Shown here one piece after another: positions 52,455 through 62,280 of a DNA stretch of 64,000 bases; the stretch's first letter is position 1; every line of letters begins with the position of its first letter. The DNA comes from Marinomonas balearica (GTDB lineage Bacteria > Pseudomonadota > Gammaproteobacteria > Pseudomonadales > Marinomonadaceae). Position numbers and translations under genes: made by a program. The DNA is taken from contig NZ_SNXC01000001.1 of assembly GCF_004362145.1 (NCBI RefSeq), forward strand, positions 1 through 64,000. The letters run 5' to 3'. The notes under the pieces were generated by a model, which did no database searches, was not told the DNA's origin, and saw only the letters and a program-made list of their open reading frames with translations.

Positions 52455-52636
52455 GTATGAATATAATTGTCAGCACGATCTTTTTCTATAGATATGTTCA
52501 GTTCAGGACGTACTTAGAGCATCTCAATATTTAAAGAGTCTTTTCGTGAAAATACTTAATAAGGCAGCAGGAATTACATGGGTAATTTAAGTAATTCAAA
52601 GACTAGCCGCAATAAAAAATTAATAGTAGGTTCCAC

Positions 52637-54604
52637 ATGAAAATAAAGACTAAATTGATTGCGGCTTTTTCGGTCGCAATACTTCTCCCTGCGGTATTAA
52701 TTTGCGTTATTACTGCCCACCTCGCAACCAAAAGCGCATTGAAGTCGTTTGAAGAAAGCAGCGAACAAACGGTTACGGCCGTGGAACGTTCTTTCAGCTT
52801 ATTTATGGACGATATTAAGTACGTCGTTGATTTTTTGGTTGCCAATAAAACGGTCAATGACCCAAACGCACAGCCATTAACCACCTATTTTGAGAAAAAG
52901 GGCAAAGCTCCTCAAGAAGTGTCCGTCATCAAAGGGGGGAGAGAGCGTGATCTCTTCCAACTGTTTGAAGCCATTGGAACAACCAATCCAAACTTTGTTT
53001 ATATTTATGCGGGTGACAGTACGGATGGCTATATGGAGTGGCCTGGTACTTATGGTTATTCAGAGTGGCACCCAAAAAGCAGACCTTGGTATCAATTAGC
53101 TGAGAAAAAGCGAGATCAAACGTTATTGCGAGAATCCTATTACTGGGAACCCGATGATGCCATTTATATTTCTGCAGTACGTTCTTATAACAAAGGGAAC
53201 TCGTTCGGCGGCGTAATTGCGGTCGACGTTTCAATTAAAACACTTACTGATATGGCCTCCAAAACTAAGTTAGGTGAACACGGTACAGTCATGGTTATTG
53301 AGGATACGGGTAAGATTCTCGTAGATGTACTGGAACCAGACAATGGTTTCAAAACCATTTCTGAACTGGAAGGGGAGGCGTACCAAAAAATCGCTAAGAC
53401 TTCTGAAGGTGTTGTAGAGGTGAATATTAAGGGAACAGACTATTACGCAAATGTTGTGATTTCACCGGATCTTGGTTGGAAATTCGTTGGTATTGTTCCT
53501 AAATCAGAGATTCTGGCGACAACGATAAATTTGATCAACACGACGGTCATCGTCAGTATTGTGTTGTTACTTGTACTGCTGAGTCTTGCGTATGTTATGG
53601 CTAAACGCATAATCAAACCGATTGAATCGGTCTCAGGCCATTTGCAAGTTATTGCAGAAGGCGAAGGGGATCTTACCGCACGAATCAATACCGATTCCAA
53701 AGATGAAACAGGCATCTTATCGAATTGGTTTAATCAGTTTATTGAGAGTACCTGTAATCTCATTTTATCCATTAAACAGTCGACGGTTCAAATGGATAGT
53801 GTCGCATCGGAAATGGCCAATAAAGCACAAGAAGTTGCGAGCTCAACCACTGTTCAGCTTGAATCGATTGATCAAATTGCATCAGCCGGTAGAGAGATGG
53901 TCATTGCAGCAAATGAGGCGGCGGAAAACTGTGAAAACACCGCACGTTTTTCTGATCAAGGGTTAGAAACAACCGTCTCAGGTAAAAAACTGATTGAAGG
54001 CAGTTCGTTAGGTGTTCAACGATTGGGCGACAAACTAAAAGAATCGAATGTGGTTATCAGTGAGCTTGAAAAAGAGACGGGTAACATTAATCAGATTCTT
54101 TCTACTATTCAGGATATTGCGGAACAGACAAATTTGCTTGCGCTCAATGCCGCAATCGAAGCGGCAAGGGCTGGCGAGCAAGGTCGAGGTTTTGCTGTTG
54201 TTGCTGACGAAGTGCGCGGATTAGCGAAACGTACTCAGGATTCGACGGAACAAATTGCCAGCATATTAGGGCTGTTGTCTGATCGTACGAAAGAAGCATC
54301 GTCCGCGATGGTGTCGAGCTTGACTGAGTCTGAAAGCGCAATTGAATTGTCAACTCAAGCACTGGATGCGTTTGATCAAATTGAAGAAGTAGTGAAACAG
54401 ATGCGGGATATGACGATGCAAACGGCGGCTTCTGCGGAAGAGCAGCGTCTGGTGACAGAAGGAATCAACGAGAATATTTTATCGATTAGTGATTCTGCAA
54501 ATACCATCTCAAACTTGTCTGGCGACGTCGCGGAATTAAGTCAACAACAAGATGGGCTAAGTCGAGAAATCCATACATTGGTTTCCAAATTTAAAACAGA
54601 GTAA
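52637..54604 (+). CDS. Methyl-accepting chemotaxis protein with dCache sensor
   Basis: A 655-residue chemoreceptor. The first membrane helix is [20 protein letters not shown]. The periplasmic dCache-type domain (about 30-295) includes [20 protein letters not shown], the hallmark motif WHPKSRPWY, then [17 protein letters not shown]. The second membrane helix is [20 protein letters not shown] (about 298-318). HAMP ([20 protein letters not shown]) and the signalling domain with the conserved tip [20 protein letters not shown] follow (about 495). No C-terminal CheR-docking pentapeptide. The ligand is likely an amino acid or other small metabolite (dCache), unverified. Confidence 0.95.
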   Translation: MKIKTKLIAAFSVAILLPAVLICVITAHLATKSALKSFEESSEQTVTAVERSFSLFMDDIKYVVDFLVANKTVNDPNAQPLTTYFEKKGKAPQEVSVIKGGRERDLFQLFEAIGTTNPNFVYIYAGDSTDGYMEWPGTYGYSEWHPKSRPWYQLAEKKRDQTLLRESYYWEPDDAIYISAVRSYNKGNSFGGVIAVDVSIKTLTDMASKTKLGEHGTVMVIEDTGKILVDVLEPDNGFKTISELEGEAYQKIAKTSEGVVEVNIKGTDYYANVVISPDLGWKFVGIVPKSEILATTINLINTTVIVSIVLLLVLLSLAYVMAKRIIKPIESVSGHLQVIAEGEGDLTARINTDSKDETGILSNWFNQFIESTCNLILSIKQSTVQMDSVASEMANKAQEVASSTTVQLESIDQIASAGREMVIAANEAAENCENTARFSDQGLETTVSGKKLIEGSSLGVQRLGDKLKESNVVISELEKETGNINQILSTIQDIAEQTNLLALNAAIEAARAGEQGRGFAVVADEVRGLAKRTQDSTEQIASILGLLSDRTKEASSAMVSSLTESESAIELSTQALDAFDQIEEVVKQMRDMTMQTAASAEEQRLVTEGINENILSISDSANTISNLSGDVAELSQQQDGLSREIHTLVSKFKTE

Positions 54605-54656
54605 CTTAAAAAAGAGTAACGTTCAGTTGCTCAAATAAGTAGGAAACGAAGACTTT

Positions 54657-54697
54657 AAAAGAGCCATTTCTCATTAAGACCGAGAGTGGCTCTTTTT
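54657..54697 (+). terminator. Rho-independent terminator after the chemoreceptor gene
   Basis: AAAAGAGCCA and TGGCTCTTTT pair perfectly around a loop of about 20 nt and are followed by T residues. It begins 53 bp after the mcp stop. Confidence 0.85.
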
Positions 54698-54885
54698 ATG
54701 TTAGATCTTTTTTTATAGTATAAAGCGGGTTATCGAGCCGCGATTGCACATCGCAAAGTGAGGTTATGTTTGCTCAACGGCGACATAAATGTCTGTTAGT
54801 AATTCATTCGGTGTGAATGGGGATTATCTCTGCCTCATCTTATTTTTTTATGATTTACAAGACGATCAATATGCGGCTAACGATT

Positions 54886-55752
54886 TTAATATTCAGATGA
54901 TTGATTGTCTTTTGCGTTGAAAAGCTCCTGACAAATTTTAGCCGCCATATGGGTTCCAAACAGTGCATGAGGAATCGGAGCAATAGCCATAACAATATCG
55001 ACCGAAGGCAGTTGAGGTAAGTTATTCTTTTCTAAAATGACCAATTGAGAATCCGTGCTCGAAACGGCCATTGCACTGATCGCTAAATTTTTTCGCAACA
55101 ACGCTTTGATTGCCGTTGCGCTCGCCGTGCTACAGAGTATTCGGTAATCGCGACCTTGCTTTTCTAGGCCGTCAATTGCGGAGCTGTGAAATTTGCAATC
55201 TGGTTCATAAAGAATAAGCGGTATTGCTTCGGAATCTTTAAATTCGAATGCCTCTCCAGCAACCCATACACCGGAATCGTGCCGTATAAGATAGCCTTCT
55301 TCAGCCTCAGGAGAGCGAGTGAGTATGGCGATATCAACCGTACCTGCATCCAGTTTTCTACGCAGTTCGGTCGAGCAATCACACACAATTCTAATATTGA
55401 GTTCAGGTAAGTAAGTACGAATTTTTTCAATAACGGAAGGTAAAACGGATTCAGCGTAATCATCGGGACATCCTATCACCAAAGGCGGCTGAATGCGGTT
55501 GCTAGAAAAATTGGCCAGTGCTTCATCGTGTAATGTAAGGATTCTTCTTGCGTAGCTGACAAGCTGCTGGCCTTGCTCTGTTAAAGCCAGATTACGACCT
55601 TCCTTAACAAATAGGTTATGCCCCGCCTCTTCTTCCAGCTTTTTCATCTGCATGCTGATTGCGCTTTGAGTACGAAATGTTTGCTTTGCTGCGCGTGTAA
55701 AGCTGCCTGTATCAACGAAAGCAATAAAGCTACGTAGCGTGTCGACATCCAT
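54886..55752 (-). CDS. LysR-family transcription regulator (LrhA-like)
   Basis: About 288 residues from the methionine at 55752 (MDVDTLRSFIAFVDTGSFTR), the normal LTTR start; the 38 extra codons upstream overlap the divergent gene region and look spurious. The winged helix is AAKQTFRTQSAISMQMKKLE, and the effector domain begins PPLVIGCPDDYAESVLPSVI, a pattern typical of LrhA/HexA-like regulators. Divergent from the GST gene, with 117 bp between starts, so it may control it. Confidence 0.88.
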   Translation of the reverse strand: MDVDTLRSFIAFVDTGSFTRAAKQTFRTQSAISMQMKKLEEEAGHNLFVKEGRNLALTEQGQQLVSYARRILTLHDEALANFSSNRIQPPLVIGCPDDYAESVLPSVIEKIRTYLPELNIRIVCDCSTELRRKLDAGTVDIAILTRSPEAEEGYLIRHDSGVWVAGEAFEFKDSEAIPLILYEPDCKFHSSAIDGLEKQGRDYRILCSTASATAIKALLRKNLAISAMAVSSTDSQLVILEKNNLPQLPSVDIVMAIAPIPHALFGTHMAAKICQELFNAKDNQSSEY

Positions 55753-55869
55753 AAGCTGAATCCATAACCAATGTTGATGGGAGCCATCAAAAGTATTCGC
55801 TAGTCGCCAAAAATGCAACCTGAAACAATAGCTACCATGAGTCAACAACAGAAAAGTGAAGGACAAAAT

Positions 55870-56523
55870 ATGAAACTTATAATAGGCAATAAGAATTACT
55901 CATCATGGTCTTTACGTGGCTGGCTTGCGCTTAAGCTGTTTAATGTACCCTTCGAGGAAATCAACTTAGAGCTCTTCAGTGAGGAATTCTACAGTGAGTT
56001 AGCCAAATACTCTCCGGTCAAAAAAGTCCCCGTGTTGGTCGACGGAGACATCAGTGTTTGGGACTCTCTGTCCATATGTGAATACATAAACGAGCAATGT
56101 ATCCAAGGAGCGGGCTGGCCGTCTGATAAGGGACAACGTGCGAAAGCCCGATCGGTTGTTGCTGAAATGCATTCGAGTTATGCCGCACTTAGAAGTGAGA
56201 TGCCGATGAACTGCCGTGCACGTAAGGTTCTGACTTTATCGGAGGCCGCGCAAAAAGACGTAAAGAACATAGACGACTTATGGGCTGAATTATTGTCATC
56301 ACACACTGGAACGTTTCTGTTTGGAGAGATCAGTTTGGCGGACGTCTTTTTTGCGCCAGTAGTGTACCGTTTTAATACCTACGGCGTTTCATTATCGGAT
56401 GCTTCAAAGGCGTATTTGGATACCATGTTGGCGCTGCCTCATATGCAAGAGTGGCTTGAAGGGGCTCTGAATGAGACGCGTGTTATTGACTCTGAGGAAG
56501 TGGGGGAGCCGTTGAGCCAGTGA
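55870..56523 (+). CDS. Glutathione S-transferase family protein
   Basis: A 217-residue protein from ATG at 55870, with AAGGA 8 bp upstream. The N-terminal thioredoxin fold shows MKLIIGNKNYSSWSLRGWLA with the catalytic-site Ser pair, SPVKKVPVLVDGDISVWDSL with the cis-Pro and Ser-contact motif, then CEYINEQ. The segment NYSSWSLR is characteristic of a GST subgroup related to YfcF/maleylacetoacetate-type enzymes. The C-terminal part is helical and ends near LPHMQEWLEGAL. Substrate unknown. Confidence 0.9.
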   Translation: MKLIIGNKNYSSWSLRGWLALKLFNVPFEEINLELFSEEFYSELAKYSPVKKVPVLVDGDISVWDSLSICEYINEQCIQGAGWPSDKGQRAKARSVVAEMHSSYAALRSEMPMNCRARKVLTLSEAAQKDVKNIDDLWAELLSSHTGTFLFGEISLADVFFAPVVYRFNTYGVSLSDASKAYLDTMLALPHMQEWLEGALNETRVIDSEEVGEPLSQ

Positions 56524-56631
56524 GCAGCTGACGTTAAGTTACGTGTGCTGACGAAACTTTGACATTTTGTGTGTGATTGTCATTAAATGGACAACTACAT
56601 ACAAGATGTCATTGTTAATAAATGAGGGATT

Positions 56632-57978
56632 ATGCTGATTAGATCTGTGTTGGTAGCCACAACGCTGTCGTTATTAGGGTGCAATGGAGGTTCAAGTGAC
56701 GACGGGTCAGAATCTGTTGCTGGTGGAAGCTGCTCTATTCCTGATCAAAATGAGTATGTTTACCAGAAATTGAAAACAAACTACCTTTGGCCTGAGACGA
56801 TCCCCGACGGTCTCAACTCGTCTTCTTATTCTTCTCCAGAAACGCTTCTAAATGCGCTTCGTTATCGAGAGTTCGACAAATACAGTTATATAACGACGGA
56901 AGCGAAATATAATGCCCAGTCGAATAACGAATATAAAGCGACAGGTATCTATTTTAAGTGGTTGGTAGAAAACGGTGAAGATATATTGATAGTGCGCTAT
57001 ACCGATGAAAACTCTCCAGCTCGATCCGCCGGGGTTGTACGAGGGGATGAAATTATCGAAATTGATGGTATGACGATCTCTGAATACATAAAAAAAATAG
57101 AAGAACTTAACTACGATTCTTGGGAAAAAGTGAGACAGGGCTTTGGCAACCCGAACGACTATGTTTTTAAAATTAGAAGGACTGATAGCAGTGAATATAC
57201 CGTCTCTTTGATACCGGTAACCTATTCGACCAATACCGTTCATGATCTCAAGTTTTTTGATACCAGTGCGAACAAAGTTGCTTATTTTGCTTATAAAAAC
57301 TTCTCGTCGGCTTCCAAAGAAGAGTTTAAAACCGCATTTTCTCAAATCAAAAGGAATCAAGCCGATGCATTGATTTTAGATTTGCGAATGAACCCCGGCG
57401 GTTCAGTTCTGACAGCGAATCACCTCGCAACTCGAATTGCGGGCCAACAAGTATCAAGCCGGACCTTTGCTAACTTTATGTTCAGTGCTCAGCGCTCAAA
57501 TGAGAACTTTAGTCGTCCTTTTAAGTACAATGAAGTTAGTGATGCTGTCGCCAATCTGAATACTTTATATGTGTTAACGAGCTCAAATACCTGTTCGGCA
57601 AGCGAACTGGTTATTAACAGTCTAAAGCCTTTTATTGATGTGAAGGTGGTTGGTGGTAAAACGTGTGGTAAGCCCATTGGGATGTACGGTCACTCATTCT
57701 GTGGCAACATCCTATTTCCGATTGAGTTCCAGCTCACCAATTCTCAAAACGAAGGCGGATACTTTGACGGAATATCACCAAGTTGTGAAGTTGATGACGA
57801 CTATGCTCATCGATTTGGCGATGAGAGTGATCCATTGTTATCGACAGCATTGCGGTTATCGGCTGGGGGGAGTTGCACCGCGCTCAGGTCTCGTAATCTT
57901 GTGAATCGCCCCGCGCGTTCGGAGCCCGCTTTTATGATTAAGAGCGAGCCTTCGCAATTTAAAGAGGACTTTTTCTAG
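56632..57978 (+). CDS. S41-family peptidase, lipoprotein with PDZ domain
   Basis: A 448-residue envelope protease of the C-terminal processing/tricorn-core type. The lipobox is LSLLGCNGG. The N-terminal helical domain (QNEYVYQKLKTNYLWPETIP) precedes a PDZ domain (SPARSAGVVRGDEIIEIDGM, about 125-200). The catalytic core includes ALILDLRMNPGGSV and the nucleophile segment TSSNTCSASELVINSLKPF (Ser about 320), then VGGKTCGKPIG with the general-base Lys. Two extra Cys (HSFCGN, SPSCEVD) are likely in disulfides. No operon partner. Confidence 0.88.
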   Translation: MLIRSVLVATTLSLLGCNGGSSDDGSESVAGGSCSIPDQNEYVYQKLKTNYLWPETIPDGLNSSSYSSPETLLNALRYREFDKYSYITTEAKYNAQSNNEYKATGIYFKWLVENGEDILIVRYTDENSPARSAGVVRGDEIIEIDGMTISEYIKKIEELNYDSWEKVRQGFGNPNDYVFKIRRTDSSEYTVSLIPVTYSTNTVHDLKFFDTSANKVAYFAYKNFSSASKEEFKTAFSQIKRNQADALILDLRMNPGGSVLTANHLATRIAGQQVSSRTFANFMFSAQRSNENFSRPFKYNEVSDAVANLNTLYVLTSSNTCSASELVINSLKPFIDVKVVGGKTCGKPIGMYGHSFCGNILFPIEFQLTNSQNEGGYFDGISPSCEVDDDYAHRFGDESDPLLSTALRLSAGGSCTALRSRNLVNRPARSEPAFMIKSEPSQFKEDFF

Positions 57979-58014
57979 CTGGATAAAAGCTCGCTATCAA
58001 ACGTTGTTTCTTGC

Positions 58015-58614
58015 TTAAGTTGGACGTTTGTATTGAGCTTTTATAGCGTCGATTTTAGGTTTTAGGTGGCAGTCAGGGTGATGGTCGTTTACCAACCCCA
58101 TGGCCTGCATGAATGAATAAACGGTTGTGGGGCCAACAAATTTCCAGCCCATTTTTTTGAGCTGTTTGGATATCTCAGTGGATTCCACCGATGTTGAAAC
58201 AGCTTCGTATGTCGACTTTTCCTCTGGCTCAAACCGCCAGAAATAGGCGGCAAGTGAGCCTTCTTTTGTAATCAGTTCTTGGGCGCGTTGTGCGTTGTTG
58301 ATTACGGCGGTGATCTTGCCTTTGTGTCGAATGATGCCTGCATCTTGAACAAGTCGTTCGACATCGTTTTCTGTGTATCTCGCCATCTTCTCTATTTCAA
58401 AATTATCAAAGGCATTGCGGAAATTGTCTCGCTTTTCGAGAATCGTGCGCCAGCTTAATCCAGATTGAAAGCTCTCTAGACACAGTTTTTCAAATAACCT
58501 TCGATCATCATCGACGGGAAAGCCCCATTCTGTGTCGTGGTATTGGGTGTATTGTTCCGTCGCTGAGCACCAAGAACAGCGTTGAATCTTGTCTTCACCA
58601 GTGTACGTTGTCAT
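58015..58614 (-). CDS. tag: DNA-3-methyladenine glycosylase I
   Basis: A 199-residue Tag-type glycosylase that removes 3-methyladenine. The zinc ligands are expected in the N-terminal RCSWCSATEQY and near the C-terminus GLVNDHHPDCHLK. Conserved segments are YHDTEWGFPVDDDRRLFEKL and ESFQSGLSWRTILEKRDNFR (the recognition-site WxxIL) with MGWKFVGPTTVYSFMQAMGL. Length is normal. It is the last gene of a three-gene DNA repair group on the minus strand, 41 bp after the radical SAM gene. Confidence 0.95.
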   Translation of the reverse strand: MTTYTGEDKIQRCSWCSATEQYTQYHDTEWGFPVDDDRRLFEKLCLESFQSGLSWRTILEKRDNFRNAFDNFEIEKMARYTENDVERLVQDAGIIRHKGKITAVINNAQRAQELITKEGSLAAYFWRFEPEEKSTYEAVSTSVESTEISKQLKKMGWKFVGPTTVYSFMQAMGLVNDHHPDCHLKPKIDAIKAQYKRPT

Positions 58615-58655
58615 TTTGTCTCTCCGTATAAGTGTTCTTAGGCTCTATGAATGCG

Positions 58656-59732
58656 TTAGATCAATGATAGTTGATCGCCGGACTTTGGCGGAATACGAAA
58701 TCGAGAGCAATCTAACTCTGTTAAGCGCTTTCCAGACAGCCCCGCTTTTTTGATTGTGATGTTAAATCGTTGGCGAATGAGGTCTGCGTAGAGGCCGTCG
58801 CCCGTCATGCGTTTGCCAAATTGGCTGTCATAAAGTTGTCCTGCATGCATGTCTTTTATGCGGTTGAGAACGTGCTCAGCTCGGTCTGGTAAGTGAGTAT
58901 GCAGCCAGTCTGTGAAAAGCGGAGCGACTTCATGAGGTAATCTCAACATTATATAGTGCGCACTCTGCGCGCCAGCCTCAGCGCTTTGATGAACAATGGA
59001 TTCGAGCTCGTGGTCGTTAACGAAAGGGATGACGGGTGCGGCAAGTACTGTGGTTGGAATTCGGCGCTCCGAAAGCGCTTTGACTAGGTTTAGGCGAGTA
59101 TGACCAGATGCCGTTCTGGGTTCTAGTTTGCGTTTTAGGTCGTTGTCTAGTGTTGTGATGCTGATCGCTACGTGTACGAGGTTTTCAGACACCATTTTCT
59201 CTAAAAGCGGCAAATCTCGCAGGATAAGTGCGCTTTTGGTAATCAGAGACACGGGTTGCCTGTACTCATACGCAATCTGGAGTAATGATTGGGTTATTTT
59301 GAGAGACTTTTCTATCGGTTGGTATGCGTCTGTATTAATACCAAGCGCAATGGGTTGGCATTGATAGCGTACATTACGTAATTCTCTTTCGAACACATCT
59401 GGAGCGTTAATTTTTGCCGTTAACTTGGTTTCAAAGTCCAATCCCGGCGATAAATCAATGTAAGCGTGTGATGGTCGTGCAAAACAATAAATACAACCGT
59501 GCTCACAGCCCCGATAAGGATTAATGGACAGCTTAAAAGGCACATCAGGAGAATTATTGGATGTGATTAGGCTTTTGGCCGTTTCATATCGAACTTCCGT
59601 TTGGATGAGGTTTTCATAAGTGGCTTCGTAAGCAAACTCATCATCAAGGTAGGACTCTGTTTTTTCAAAGCGACCTGTGATGTTGCTGTTTGAGCCTCGG
59701 CCTTTAATGAAGGTTTTTAAATCGGATGGCAC
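58656..59732 (-). CDS. Radical SAM protein, PA0069 family (SplB-related)
   Basis: A 358-residue radical SAM enzyme with the cluster motif CEHGCIYCFARPSH (CxxxCxxC) at about residues 80-93, preceded by KLSINPYRGC. Further blocks are GINTDAYQPIEKSLKITQSL and VSLITKSALILRDLPLLEKM, and SITTLDNDLKRKLEPRTAS, all typical of PA0069-type proteins. The family is related to spore photoproduct lyase; its own reaction is unknown. The start is GTG at 59732. A 15-bp inverted repeat with a LexA-like box lies just upstream. Its neighbours are DNA glycosylases, which suggests nucleic acid repair. Confidence 0.9.
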   Translation of the reverse strand: MPSDLKTFIKGRGSNSNITGRFEKTESYLDDEFAYEATYENLIQTEVRYETAKSLITSNNSPDVPFKLSINPYRGCEHGCIYCFARPSHAYIDLSPGLDFETKLTAKINAPDVFERELRNVRYQCQPIALGINTDAYQPIEKSLKITQSLLQIAYEYRQPVSLITKSALILRDLPLLEKMVSENLVHVAISITTLDNDLKRKLEPRTASGHTRLNLVKALSERRIPTTVLAAPVIPFVNDHELESIVHQSAEAGAQSAHYIMLRLPHEVAPLFTDWLHTHLPDRAEHVLNRIKDMHAGQLYDSQFGKRMTGDGLYADLIRQRFNITIKKAGLSGKRLTELDCSRFRIPPKSGDQLSLI

Positions 59733-59738
59733 GACATT

Positions 59739-59785
59739 ACCTACTATACTGTATTTTGACTGGTTATTTATACAGTATAGTAGGT
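59739..59785 (-). promoter_or_regulatory. 15-bp inverted repeat with LexA-like box upstream of the repair genes
   Basis: ACCTACTATACTGTA (59739-59753) and TACAGTATAGTAGGT (59771-59785) are perfect arms with a 17-nt spacer. CTGG-N8-ACAG at 59760-59775 matches the SOS box CTGT-N8-ACAG at seven of eight conserved bases. On the minus strand the arm nearest the gene carries AGTAGGT, the only Shine-Dalgarno-like sequence for the GTG start, so a folded RNA could hide it. Confidence 0.55.
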
Positions 59786-59857
59786 CTGATGGCGCTTCTT
59801 ATGCAAGCTTTTCAGATTGTGAGGAGCGACGGAATTGTTTTAAAAAATGTAAAGGAT

Positions 59858-60364
59858 CTAAGTCCAAACTTCTCTTATCCAAGTTTCATATTTGATCTCT
59901 TTGGGGATGGAAGCGTTAGCTGGGCTGGTAGAGGGAAGCGTTACCAATTCGTACTGTTTAAAAAAGTCCGCTTCGGCTTTTAAAATGTGCTTTTTGAATG
60001 ACTGAAAAGCTTTTTGGCCGTTAAAACATATTTTTTTCAGAGACGGTGTTTGTTTCAGTAACGTCACAATGTCATTTGGTTTTTCAGACGACTTAATTAT
60101 TTTCGAATCTAAGCTACCTTCGCGTTGGCATTGTTGTAAAACATCCCAAAGCGCTACTCGATAAAGGTCTAACGATTCAATTCGCTCTAGGTAGCTTTCA
60201 AGAGAGGGCGCATTCGGTAAAGACGCGGGTATTTTCCAAAATAAGTTTTGGGGATGAGCATAATAAGCCTGTTTGTCTAATGAGGCTTCTCCTGGCATCG
60301 AGCCAAGAACTAAAATCATTGCTCCAGCGGGAACAACGGGCTTGAAGCTGTGTTTTACGGTCAT
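59858..60364 (-). CDS. Hypoxanthine (deoxyinosine) DNA glycosylase, UDG superfamily
   Basis: A 168-residue family-6-type member. The N-terminal motif is LVLGSMPGEASLDKQAYYAH with PQNLFWKI, the family hallmark GSMPG..S....YYAHPxNxFW. The C-terminal site is LVTLPSTSPANASIP (the SPAN-type motif). ICFNGQKAFQSF is the central strand. It removes deaminated adenine. It is the first gene of the minus-strand repair group, followed after 125 bp by the radical SAM gene, with the LexA-like repeat between them. Confidence 0.88.
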   Translation of the reverse strand: MTVKHSFKPVVPAGAMILVLGSMPGEASLDKQAYYAHPQNLFWKIPASLPNAPSLESYLERIESLDLYRVALWDVLQQCQREGSLDSKIIKSSEKPNDIVTLLKQTPSLKKICFNGQKAFQSFKKHILKAEADFFKQYELVTLPSTSPANASIPKEIKYETWIREVWT

Positions 60365-60392
60365 GTAGAGATGATCTCTTTTTATTTAGGCG

Positions 60393-61277
60393 CTATTGCA
60401 TGGCTGAAGCGGGAAAATTAAACATACCGTTACTGTTCTTTCTTTGTTCGAAGGGCGGTACATTTTGAAGCACATCCCAATGTTCTACGACTTTTCCATC
60501 CTCGACTCTAAATAAATCGTAGAAAGCCGTATGTGTTCCATTTAGCTCCCCTTCGCTTACAGACAATACGAAGTTGCCTTGGCCTAATATCGCATGAACT
60601 TGGTAGTATTGGAGAGTTTGCCCTTGTGCAGCCATGGCGCTGAAACCCTGTAAAAGAGTGTCTAAGCCGTCTCCAAACCAAGGGTTATGTTGGATGTAAG
60701 TGTCTTCGCTAATGTATTGGCTGGCTTTACCAAACTCGCCTTTTACAAACAGCGTGTCTATCATTTCTTTAACCAGTGCTTTGTTTTCAGTCGTTTTAGA
60801 CAGATCAGCGATTTTGGTTGTTCCATCATACATAGTATGGCCGCTTTCGTTGGGTTTTGTACTGGGCTGAATAGCGTCCCAATGCTCAACCATTAAACCA
60901 TCATCGAACCTGAAAATATCAAAGACCACGCCATCAAAACCTTTAACATGTGAATGCACAATGACATAGTTTCGGTCGGTAAAAGATCGAACCACATTGC
61001 TTTCTTTTACCTCTACTTTTGGGTAGTTGCTTAGGAAGCTGAGCAACCCCGCTTTGCCGCTGGGAGCAGATTGATTGTGTTGAATATACTGCTCGTCACT
61101 AATGTATTTTAGCGGAGCTTGATTTGTTGTCCCAAGACTGTCTAAAACGGCAATGGCTTTTTCTTCATTTGTCAGAGGCTGTGTCTGTTCTGTACTGGCA
61201 CAACCGGTTAATAGTACGGCTGAGCTAATTGCCGCGAGACCAAGCCATTTAAGTTTCGTAAGGGGACTCGTTTTCAT
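60393..61277 (-). CDS. Lipoprotein with two NTF2-like (SnoaL) domains
   Basis: About 294 residues (start at 61277, MKTSPLTKLKWLG; also open to 61295). The lipobox is LLTGCAS. Two tandem SnoaL-like domains follow, each with the pattern YI(S)(D/E)(E/D)xYIQHN and ending VEHWDxxQ: first ISDEQYIQHNQSAPSG with GLMVEHWDAIQ, then ISEDTYIQHNPWFGDG with KVVEHWDVLQN. An internal duplication is clear. Such proteins bind small molecules or stabilise complexes; nothing specific can be said. Confidence 0.8.
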   Translation of the reverse strand: MKTSPLTKLKWLGLAAISSAVLLTGCASTEQTQPLTNEEKAIAVLDSLGTTNQAPLKYISDEQYIQHNQSAPSGKAGLLSFLSNYPKVEVKESNVVRSFTDRNYVIVHSHVKGFDGVVFDIFRFDDGLMVEHWDAIQPSTKPNESGHTMYDGTTKIADLSKTTENKALVKEMIDTLFVKGEFGKASQYISEDTYIQHNPWFGDGLDTLLQGFSAMAAQGQTLQYYQVHAILGQGNFVLSVSEGELNGTHTAFYDLFRVEDGKVVEHWDVLQNVPPFEQRKNSNGMFNFPASAMQ

Positions 61278-61339
61278 ATTCTTAGATTCCGTCATTGGAG
61301 GTTTCTCCGATAAATTATTTCTAATGTGTCAAACTGTGC

Positions 61340-62125
61340 TTATTGGCATGCATAACGATAGCTATCATCGAGCGCTAGAGGCAATACCAAGGTCTGAATA
61401 CGCAGAGCTCTTGCTTGTTCGCATAAACGCTGATTCAAAGGACCATTATTGCTCCACTCTGTCTTATATTCTGCATTGAAAACAGGTTTATTCTGTTGGA
61501 TAAAGGGCATGAGTTTGTTGCATTCATTGAATTCAAAGCATTGCTCATTTACGGCAAAGTCAAAATAATCCACTAAGTCGAGCACTTGGTTCAGATCGTT
61601 TTTAAGCGCGATGGCCAAACCTCTCTGATGCGCCTCTCCAGCAAGGAAGCGATTAAATTGAATTTGATCGTTATAGGTTAAGTCAAAACCGGTATCTTGT
61701 AGGTAGCCATCAACATTATCGGGTTCCACGCCATCACATCCTTTTTTTTGCGCTAAGTTTAGGCGCGCAATCATTCTCATTTTGATGTGACGGGTTCGTA
61801 TGTCTACCCAGCGCTCTCCTTTCCAGTTATCCAACGAATTACCAATGTATTCTGGTTCAAACAGGGCTTTATCCTCACGCCAATCTTCGTATGTACCTGC
61901 CGAAAAATAGCAGATGACTTTATGGCGTTTTGCGTGTAATTCTCGGATGGAATTCCAAGAAGTATCAAACAAATCAACGTCATAGATTGTTGCTTTATAG
62001 GTCGTGTTTAATGTTCCCTGTAGTTGCCACTGCCAAGTGTCGTTGATGTTTGGCAGAAAGTGGCTTAACGCCATGCCGTAAGAAGGGGCGAAGAAAAAAA
62101 GTGCAATTAGACTTTTAAAGTACAT
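61340..62125 (-). CDS. Secreted GH114-like endo-alpha-1,4-polygalactosaminidase-type glycosidase
   Basis: A 261-residue exported protein. Signal peptide MYFKSLIALFFFAPSYGMA. The TIM-barrel core contains KATIYDVDLFDTSWNSIREL, KVICYFSAGTYEDWRED, WVDIRTRHIKMRMIARLNLA, the acidic motif GCDGVEPDNVDGYLQDTGFD and GLAIALKNDLNQV, then YFDFAVNEQCFEFNEC. This is the pattern of GH114 enzymes, with Asp/Glu in the GVEPDN block as likely catalytic residues. It would cut an aminosugar polymer of matrix or wall type. No partner genes. Confidence 0.88.
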   Translation of the reverse strand: MYFKSLIALFFFAPSYGMALSHFLPNINDTWQWQLQGTLNTTYKATIYDVDLFDTSWNSIRELHAKRHKVICYFSAGTYEDWREDKALFEPEYIGNSLDNWKGERWVDIRTRHIKMRMIARLNLAQKKGCDGVEPDNVDGYLQDTGFDLTYNDQIQFNRFLAGEAHQRGLAIALKNDLNQVLDLVDYFDFAVNEQCFEFNECNKLMPFIQQNKPVFNAEYKTEWSNNGPLNQRLCEQARALRIQTLVLPLALDDSYRYACQ

Positions 62126-62280
62126 ACATAATCTCGAACCGAGTTCAGATATAAGTTCTGGTTGTTTTTTGTACGACCATCTATGTCGTATTCTATATTA
62201 AATTGCTCTATTTATCCGCCGTAAACAAGAACGTGAGAGTGCATTTTTTCTAACGTAAATTCCAGTGTGGAGGGATAACC

